From: Peribacillus sp. FSL E2-0218 | GTDB taxonomy: Bacteria > Bacillota > Bacilli > Bacillales > DSM-1321 | Direction of reading: 5' to 3' | Assembly (NCBI RefSeq): GCF_037992945.1 | Contig: NZ_CP150304.1 | Span: 3,165,501-3,229,500, forward strand | Length of the DNA: 64,000 nucleotides | Part shown: piece after piece, positions 59,343 through 64,000 of the stretch | Layout: every line of letters begins with the position of its first letter | How positions within the stretch are numbered: the stretch's first letter is position 1 | Notes under the pieces: model-generated | The model's database searches: none | What the model was told of the DNA's origin: nothing | Seen by the model: the letters and a program-made list of their open reading frames with translations, nothing else | Made by a program: the position numbers and the translations under genes

Positions 59343-59994
59343 TGCGTCTCATTCTCCTTTCAATCACTTTGCCTAAGATGGTAAGAATCATGACCATCAC
59401 ATAATAAATGAGACCGGCAAATAAAATCGGTTCAAAGAATTTATAGGTCTCACCGCCGACAATATAAGAACGGCGCATGATATCCCCTAACCCAATGATC
59501 GTGACGACAGCCGATTCCTTCGTTAAGGAAATCAGTTCGTTCACAAGGGATGGCAGGATATTCTTGATGGCTTGCGGCAGGATAATGTTGAGCATCATCC
59601 CAGAGTAAGGAACCCCAAGTGCCAATGCAGCCTCTCGCTGCCCTTTATCGACAGCTAAAATGCCTCCCCTGATGATTTCAGAGATGTATGCGGCAGAATT
59701 AAGTCCGAATGCTAAAAATGCAGCTTGGAATGCTTCGATTTGAATTCCAAGTATTTGCGGTGAACCAAAATAGATTAACATCAATTGCAGCACTAAAGGT
59801 GTACCGCGGAAAATGGATGTATAAAAGTCCGCAATCCAATTCAATGGCTTAATTCTACTGATTTTAAGTATAGATAATAGTATTCCCAAAACAAATCCGA
59901 TTACTGCCGCAACCGCCACTACCTTTAATGTGGTCGGTATTCCCTCCATAATATATGGAAGGGAGGGCATGATCCTATCAAATTCCAGATTCAC
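59335..59994 (-). CDS. artQ: Arginine ABC transporter permease ArtQ
   Basis: 219 aa. A HisM/ArtQ-type permease with five helices: PYIMEGIPTTLKVVAVAAVIGFVLGILLSILK and the cytoplasmic EAA loop GQREAALALGVPYSGMMLNIILPQAIKNILPSLVNE (about 115-150). The start is GTG at 59994, 9 nt from AGAGAGG, giving MNLEFDRI; an ATG three codons earlier touches that site. It lies 127 bp after artP and overlaps artR. Confidence 0.9.
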   Translation of the reverse strand: MNLEFDRIMPSLPYIMEGIPTTLKVVAVAAVIGFVLGILLSILKISRIKPLNWIADFYTSIFRGTPLVLQLMLIYFGSPQILGIQIEAFQAAFLAFGLNSAAYISEIIRGGILAVDKGQREAALALGVPYSGMMLNIILPQAIKNILPSLVNELISLTKESAVVTIIGLGDIMRRSYIVGGETYKFFEPILFAGLIYYVMVMILTILGKVIERRMRRSD

Positions 59995-60121
59995 TCCATT
60001 CATCCTCTCTAAAAGACGGTCTCCGTTGACCTTCCTTGCTTCATTTAAACGGCAACAAAGCGCGGAAAAACGCTCAGAAGGCATACTCTATACTTCTGAA
60101 CGCTTTTCCTCTCTCTCTGTA

Positions 60122-60931
60122 TTATTCAGTTTCGCTGCCACCGAACCATTTCAGGATTAATTTTTCCATCTCACCATTATCTTCCATTTTCTTCAATTCA
60201 GCATTGAACTGGTCAGTCAGCTTGCTTCCTTTTTGGAAGGCGATGGCTGAACCGGCATCTTGTTCATCAGACTTGATTAAGTAGCCAACCAAATCTTTAT
60301 TGTCTTTTAGATAGCCTTTTGCCACAGTATCTTCCATGATGACGGCGTCAAAACGACCTGTCGACATTTCCTGAACAACCTCTGGAATCCGATTCCGTTT
60401 TTCGATTTTCATCCCAAGACTCTTGTCTTTATTCAAGTCTGTCGCCAATGTCTCCTGAATGGATGCAAGCTGTACGCCTACCGTTTTTCCTTTTAAATCT
60501 TCAGCCGTTTTGATTTTACTATCCTGTGTCGTAATGATCATGTTTTTAGCCGTATAGTAAATATCACTGAAATCGACGGATTGTTCACGTTTTTCTGTAG
60601 GAGTCATTCCAGAAATGACAAAATCGATGGATTTGTTTTCAAGCGCAGGAACAAGACTGTTAAAATCAATATCCTTCACTTGGACTTCATATCCTAATTT
60701 TTTTCCGATCGCTTTTGCGATATCAATGTCAAACCCTTTTATTTCATCACTTTTGGAAGTTTCAACATATTCAAATGGCGGATAATCCGCAGATGTACCC
60801 ATTACCAGTACCTTTTTGTCCCCATTGCCAGCTGTGCTCTTATCTTCTTTCTCTGATGTCCCGCATGCCGCTAAAATGCCAACCAATAATACGGTAGCAA
60901 GCAACAACGCTAACTGTTTTTTCAACTTCAT
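60122..60931 (-). CDS. artP: Arginine-binding lipoprotein ArtP
   Basis: 269 aa. Lipoprotein signal (LLLATVLLVGILAACGTS; lipobox Cys near 23) and a type II periplasmic-binding fold: YPPFEYVETSKSDEIKGFDIDIAKAIGKKLGYEV, SLVPALENKSIDFVISGMTPTEKREQSVDFSDIYY and MSTGRFDAVIMEDTVA. Binds a basic amino acid, probably arginine by position and likeness to B. subtilis YqiX/ArtP. First gene of artPQR. Promoter TTGAAT-N16-TAAAAT (61034-61061, minus strand). A weak ARG-box-like sequence (61004-61022) follows but matches poorly. Confidence 0.9.
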   Translation of the reverse strand: MKLKKQLALLLATVLLVGILAACGTSEKEDKSTAGNGDKKVLVMGTSADYPPFEYVETSKSDEIKGFDIDIAKAIGKKLGYEVQVKDIDFNSLVPALENKSIDFVISGMTPTEKREQSVDFSDIYYTAKNMIITTQDSKIKTAEDLKGKTVGVQLASIQETLATDLNKDKSLGMKIEKRNRIPEVVQEMSTGRFDAVIMEDTVAKGYLKDNKDLVGYLIKSDEQDAGSAIAFQKGSKLTDQFNAELKKMEDNGEMEKLILKWFGGSETE

Positions 60932-61505
60932 AATTATTCCTCCAAAATGATATTTTCAATTTTTTGTTATAAAATTTGGTTTTAGTTGAAATATCAATTA
61001 ATTTAAATAACTAATATTCATACACTATTTTGTATTTTAACACACTCTAAAAATTATTCAATAACGTAAATAATAGATTCATTTTTCAGAATATTAATAT
61101 AATTTCCGTTGCAGCGACCATTATATTTCCACTATCATTGCCTATCTGGCACCCTTGTTTATCTTTTTTCCTAAATGTTTCTTTTTTATGCAGATTCATG
61201 AATGGAAAAACCCGCCGATCGTGGCTGGGTCCAGACCTTCGACTTAGGTTAAAGCTCTTTTCGGATTTTTACAAAGAAATGATGGAAGCTTGATTGGAGC
61301 GTAGGTGAGTCTCCATGTGGGCTCAGCACCCGAGGGAAATCAACCACACCGCATGACTTGGTGAATCGCAACAACATACGCGAAACGGTCAAAGTTTTTG
61401 CAGCTATGTAAAATTTGTACGGGGACTTTCTTGCCTGCCAGGGAAAATATGCAAAGATCACCCTATGCACTTCCTCGCATAAAAGATGGGTTCTTTCGCA
61501 GAATA
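60932..61505. other. Interval between artP and brxB without a clear gene
   Basis: An AT-rich half (60932-61180) holds the artP promoter. The rest carries a degraded copy of the dispersed repeat (61289-61373). A 117-codon minus-strand frame across 61249-61602 reads through the repeat, the brxB terminator and the brxB end with no ribosome binding site, so I do not call it. Confidence 0.5.
61289..61373 (+). repeat. Deleted copy of the dispersed structured repeat
   Basis: Starts TTGATTGGAGCG and ends GGAAATCAACCACACCGCAT with GACTTGGTGAAT; the flank beyond GGAAATC is shared with the 52.9-kb copy in opposite orientation. The centre is shortened to GTGAGTCTCC..TGTGGG..CTCAG..CCCGAG. Confidence 0.55.
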
Positions 61506-61539
61506 GCAAAAGGGGTCCGGAATCCCGAACCCCTTTTGC
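61506..61539. terminator. Terminator after brxB
   Basis: GCAAAAGGGGT-CGG pairs with CCG-ACCCCTTTTGC around AATC, with a T tract inside the arm. It lies 17 bp after the brxB stop. Confidence 0.8.
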
Positions 61540-61555
61540 TTCATAAGTATAGGAC

Positions 61556-61993
61556 TTACACTTCTTCGCAATATTGATCGAAGTAGTCTTGTAATTTTTC
61601 AACCACTGACATCGGGTGATGCCCTTCTATTTCATGGCGCTCTATCATCGTGATGATCTTTCCATCCTTAAGCAATGCGAATGATGGGGAGGATGGCGGA
61701 TAACCTTCGAAGTAATCGCGCGCCTTCTCCGTTGCCGCTTTATCTTGCCCTGCAAAAACAGTTACAAGCTGGTCCGGGCGTTTATCATTATGGATTGCAT
61801 GTGCTGCAGCCGGTCTCGCTATTCCCCCGGCACAGCCACAAACGGAATTGACCATGACAAGCGTGGTTCCTTTTTGTGCGAATACTTCTTCCACTTCCTC
61901 GGGAGTCGTCAATTCTGTATATCCAGCAGTCTTAATCTCATCGCGAGCCTGTTTGACCACATCGTTCATCAAAAAATTAAAATCCATATTCAT
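61556..61993 (-). CDS. brxB: Bacilliredoxin BrxB (YqiW)
   Basis: 145 aa. DUF1094 family thiol-disulphide protein that removes bacillithiol from mixed disulphides. The redox motif is CGC in VNSVCGCAGGIARPAAAHAI (near 53-55). The C-terminal ERHEIEGHHPMSVVEKLQDYFDQYC is a further hallmark. Length is normal. It stands alone on the minus strand, as in B. subtilis. Confidence 0.94.
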   Translation of the reverse strand: MNMDFNFLMNDVVKQARDEIKTAGYTELTTPEEVEEVFAQKGTTLVMVNSVCGCAGGIARPAAAHAIHNDKRPDQLVTVFAGQDKAATEKARDYFEGYPPSSPSFALLKDGKIITMIERHEIEGHHPMSVVEKLQDYFDQYCEEV

Positions 61994-62159
61994 GGTTTAT
62001 GCCCCTTCCAAGTTTTCTCTTCCATCCTATCATAACAATTGCCACATCCTGATTCAATAAATTTACCTGCTATTTCTCCTAAAGGTTCAGACAAACAAGT
62101 TTAAAAAGAAATGGAACTGGGAAACATATGGGTAACAGCGAGAAAGCTTCACTTCACAC

Positions 62160-62202
62160 AAAAGGAGGAGGTATGCATAAACCATGCGTGCCCCCTCCTT
62201 TT
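62160..62202 (-). terminator. Terminator after meaB
   Basis: On the minus strand AAAAGGAGG-GG-GCAT pairs with ATGC-CC-CCTCCTTTT and ends in a T tract; it lies just after the meaB stop codon. Confidence 0.75.
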
Positions 62203-62203
62203 T

Positions 62204-63325
62204 TCACTTAAGTGTGTCCATAAAAGCTTGAAATGCCTGCTTAACGGCAGCGGTGACCGTTTTATTACCCGACATCACCTCATTTTCGAGGATGGGGAGC
62301 AGCTCCTTGATGGCTTCATTTTTATAGAACATCCTTTTAAGCTGATGATCCATTAACGAATAAAGCCATTCCCTGGCTTGCATCCTTCTCCGTTCTTGGA
62401 AAACACCAGATTTCTTTGTCGTATCGGAAAAATCCGTCAATACATCCCAAAGCTCGGGTATTCCTTTTCCGGTTATGGCAGAACATGTATAGGCTTTCCC
62501 TGCCCACCCTTTCGTTGCTGGCTGGAGAAAGTGCAGTATTCTGTTATATTCGGACTTCGTTCTAGTCGCAAGCGGGACATTATCACCATCGGCTTTATTG
62601 ACCACAATTCCATCCACAAGCTCCATGATCCCTTTTTTCATTCCCTGTAATTCATCGCCTGCGCCTGTCAGGACAAGGAGCATGAAGAAATCCACCATGC
62701 TTCGGACGATCGCTTCACTTTGACCCACACCGACCGTTTCAATAAGAATGACATCAAATCCTGCCGCTTCACAAAGCAGCATCGTTTCCCTTGTTTTGCG
62801 ATGAACGCCGCCCAAAGTACCTTCTGAAGGCGAGGGCCTGATGAAGGCGCGGGGATTCCTTGCCAGCTCCTCCATCCTCGTCTTATCGCCAAGGATACTC
62901 CCCCCGTTAATGGACGAGCTCGGATCGACCGCAAGGACCGCAACCTTATGGCCCCTGTCACATAAATAGCTTCCAAACGTTTCGATGAATGTGCTTTTCC
63001 CCGCACCTGGCACTCCTGAAATCCCGATTCTTATCGACCGGCCTGTATGGGGGAGGACGGAATGCAGCAATTCCTGTGCAAAATCAAAATGATGGGCAGC
63101 GTTGCTTTCAATCAATGTAATTCCTTTAGCGAGCCTTGCCCGGTCCCCTGATAAAATTCCCTTTTTCAATTCTTGGACCGATACGGAGGCATCCTGCTTT
63201 TTAACGAATTTGCTTGTTGATCCTTTGTTGCGGTCGGCGGCCAATTCCACACCTGGTTTTAATGATGAAGCAAAACCCTCCTGATTGTTAGGATCAAACC
63301 ATTCCGGCTTCTTGTGATCACTCAT
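62204..63325 (-). CDS. meaB: Methylmalonyl-CoA mutase-associated GTPase MeaB
   Basis: 373 aa. G3E-family GTPase that protects and reactivates the B12-dependent mutase. Walker A IGISGVPGAGKSTFIETFG (near 98-116), DPSSSINGGSILGDKTRM, the switch region ETVGVGQSEA and base-specificity VVNKADGDN. About 50 N-terminal residues (WFDPNNQEGFASSLKPGVE) precede the core and vary in the family. Its start codon overlaps the mutase stop, so the two are coupled. Same family as ArgK. Confidence 0.93.
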   Translation of the reverse strand: MSDHKKPEWFDPNNQEGFASSLKPGVELAADRNKGSTSKFVKKQDASVSVQELKKGILSGDRARLAKGITLIESNAAHHFDFAQELLHSVLPHTGRSIRIGISGVPGAGKSTFIETFGSYLCDRGHKVAVLAVDPSSSINGGSILGDKTRMEELARNPRAFIRPSPSEGTLGGVHRKTRETMLLCEAAGFDVILIETVGVGQSEAIVRSMVDFFMLLVLTGAGDELQGMKKGIMELVDGIVVNKADGDNVPLATRTKSEYNRILHFLQPATKGWAGKAYTCSAITGKGIPELWDVLTDFSDTTKKSGVFQERRRMQAREWLYSLMDHQLKRMFYKNEAIKELLPILENEVMSGNKTVTAAVKQAFQAFMDTLK

Positions 63326-64000
63326 TATTGGGCCACTTCTTCATATCCCAGGCGTCTGTATATTTCGAAAAGCACCTTTTTCGCTGCCTGGGGAATGACC
63401 GTTCCAGGTCCGAAAATGGCAGAAGCACCATTTTCCATTAAGTACTCGTAATCCTGTGCAGGGATGACACCGCCAACGATCACGATGATGTCTTCACGTC
63501 CAAGCTTTTTCAGTTCAGCCATAAGCTGCGGCAACAGGGTCTTATGCCCGGCAGCCAGTGAGCTCATGCCCACTACGTGCACATCATTTTCGACGGCCTG
63601 CAGCGCCGTTTCTTCCGGTGTTTGGAATAATGGACCGATATCGACATCATAGCCCAAATCTGCAAACCCGGTTCCCACCACTTTTGCTCCGCGATCATGA
63701 CCATCCTGACCCATTTTCGCCATGAGCAAACGCGGTCTTCTTCCTTCATTTTCAAGGAATTCCTCCGTCATGCGGACAACTTCCTCTATCTCCGCTTCTC
63801 TGGAGTATGCAGCGCTATAAACGCCGCTGATGGAACGGATCGTGGCCTTGTGGCGGCCGGCAACCTCTTCGATCGCATCCGAGATTTCACCTAACGAGGC
63901 CCTTACCCTAGCAGCCTGCACAGCCAATTCAAGCAGGTTCCCCACGCCGGTTCCGGCAGCCACGGATAACGCCTGAAGGGCTTCATCCACCTTTGCTTGA
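63325..64000 (-). CDS. mutB: Methylmalonyl-CoA mutase, large subunit (C-terminal part only)
   Basis: The visible ~225 residues are the C-terminal end; the gene runs on beyond the window edge. The B12-binding domain shows GQDGHDRGAKVVGTGFADLGYDVDIG (DxHxxG motif for the cobalt-ligating His), VHVVGMSSLAAGHKTLL and IIVIVGGVIPAQDYEYL. Upstream of it is the typical linker to the catalytic barrel (LLELAVQAARVRASLGEISDAIEEVAGRHK). It converts (R)-methylmalonyl-CoA to succinyl-CoA. With mce, yqjD and meaB it supplies a propionyl-CoA pathway. Confidence 0.93.
   Translation of the reverse strand, partial: QAKVDEALQALSVAAGTGVGNLLELAVQAARVRASLGEISDAIEEVAGRHKATIRSISGVYSAAYSREAEIEEVVRMTEEFLENEGRRPRLLMAKMGQDGHDRGAKVVGTGFADLGYDVDIGPLFQTPEETALQAVENDVHVVGMSSLAAGHKTLLPQLMAELKKLGREDIIVIVGGVIPAQDYEYLMENGASAIFGPGTVIPQAAKKVLFEIYRRLGYEEVAQ

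Noticed and set aside
61004..61022. ArgR box in the artP leader
   Set aside because: Only a partial match to TGAATA-type half sites in very AT-rich DNA; kept as a weak remark in the artP entry.
61249..61602. 117-codon minus-strand frame before brxB
   Set aside because: It crosses a degraded repeat copy and the brxB terminator, overlaps the brxB end and lacks a start site.

Overview
The window reads as one contiguous piece of the chromosome of an endospore-forming, low-to-mid GC Bacillaceae species. It carries spoIIA (spoIIAA-spoIIAB-sigF), spoVA genes, spoIIM, dacF, racA, mciZ and a fragment of dacB. The gene order closely follows the ypuA/dacB to yqiW section of the Bacillus subtilis map as I know it. 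A Peribacillus-type relative is my guess, from gene content and the repeat family, and cannot be proven here. Nearly everything lies on the minus strand.

Layout: 0-9.5 kb holds a dacB fragment, an oxidative-stress group (domain-swapped AhpF-like reductase, AhpC with a PerR-like operator, Fe/Mn superoxide dismutase), ypuI, an unrecognised gene, scpB-scpA, a YjcZ-type micro-protein, ypuF, an orphan ribT and ypuA. 9.5-19 kb holds lysA, a reduced spoVA cluster (AA, AB, AEa, AF; no AC, AD or AEb), a PurR-box-preceded purine permease wedged between sigF and spoVAA, sigF-spoIIAB-spoIIAA, and dacF. 19-20.2 kb is a tandem array of ~180-187 bp repeats with decayed copies beside it; shorter relatives lie at 52.9 and 61.3 kb. 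20.3-26.5 kb holds pdp-pupG-deoB, xerD, yqzK, fur and spoIIM. 26.6-35.1 kb holds an acetyltransferase, endonuclease Q, nudF, mciZ, yqkF, ohrA/ohrR with operator, yqkE, yqkD, yqkB and a YolD-PolY2 pair with LexA-like boxes. 35.5-45.5 kb holds a cell-wall hydrolase, a DUF3221-like lipoprotein, a GyrI-like protein, yqjQ, yqjP, proI under a proline T-box, a VOC protein, racA and a TrpXYZ-like ABC transporter. 45.5-54.4 kb holds a YisP-like enzyme, rnz, zwf, gndA, dinB and a PepT-like tripeptidase. 54.6-64 kb holds acyl-CoA carboxylase beta, methylmalonyl-CoA epimerase, prli42, yqjB, yqjA, artRQP, brxB, meaB and the C-terminal part of methylmalonyl-CoA mutase.

Together the genes cover early sporulation control (a SigH-type promoter before spoIIAA and racA, a SigE-type promoter before spoIIM and mciZ, a SigG-type promoter before spoVAA), peroxide defence, nucleoside salvage, the oxidative pentose phosphate branch, DNA damage tolerance, and propionyl/methylmalonyl-CoA metabolism.

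No phage, IS transposase, CRISPR array or defence island was seen. The least explained features are the repeat family, the depleted spoVA locus, the permuted AhpF, the unrecognised gene at 4.9-5.3 kb and several micro-proteins. Promoter and operator calls rest on consensus matching by eye, and family names on recognised motifs and remembered homologues; no search was run.
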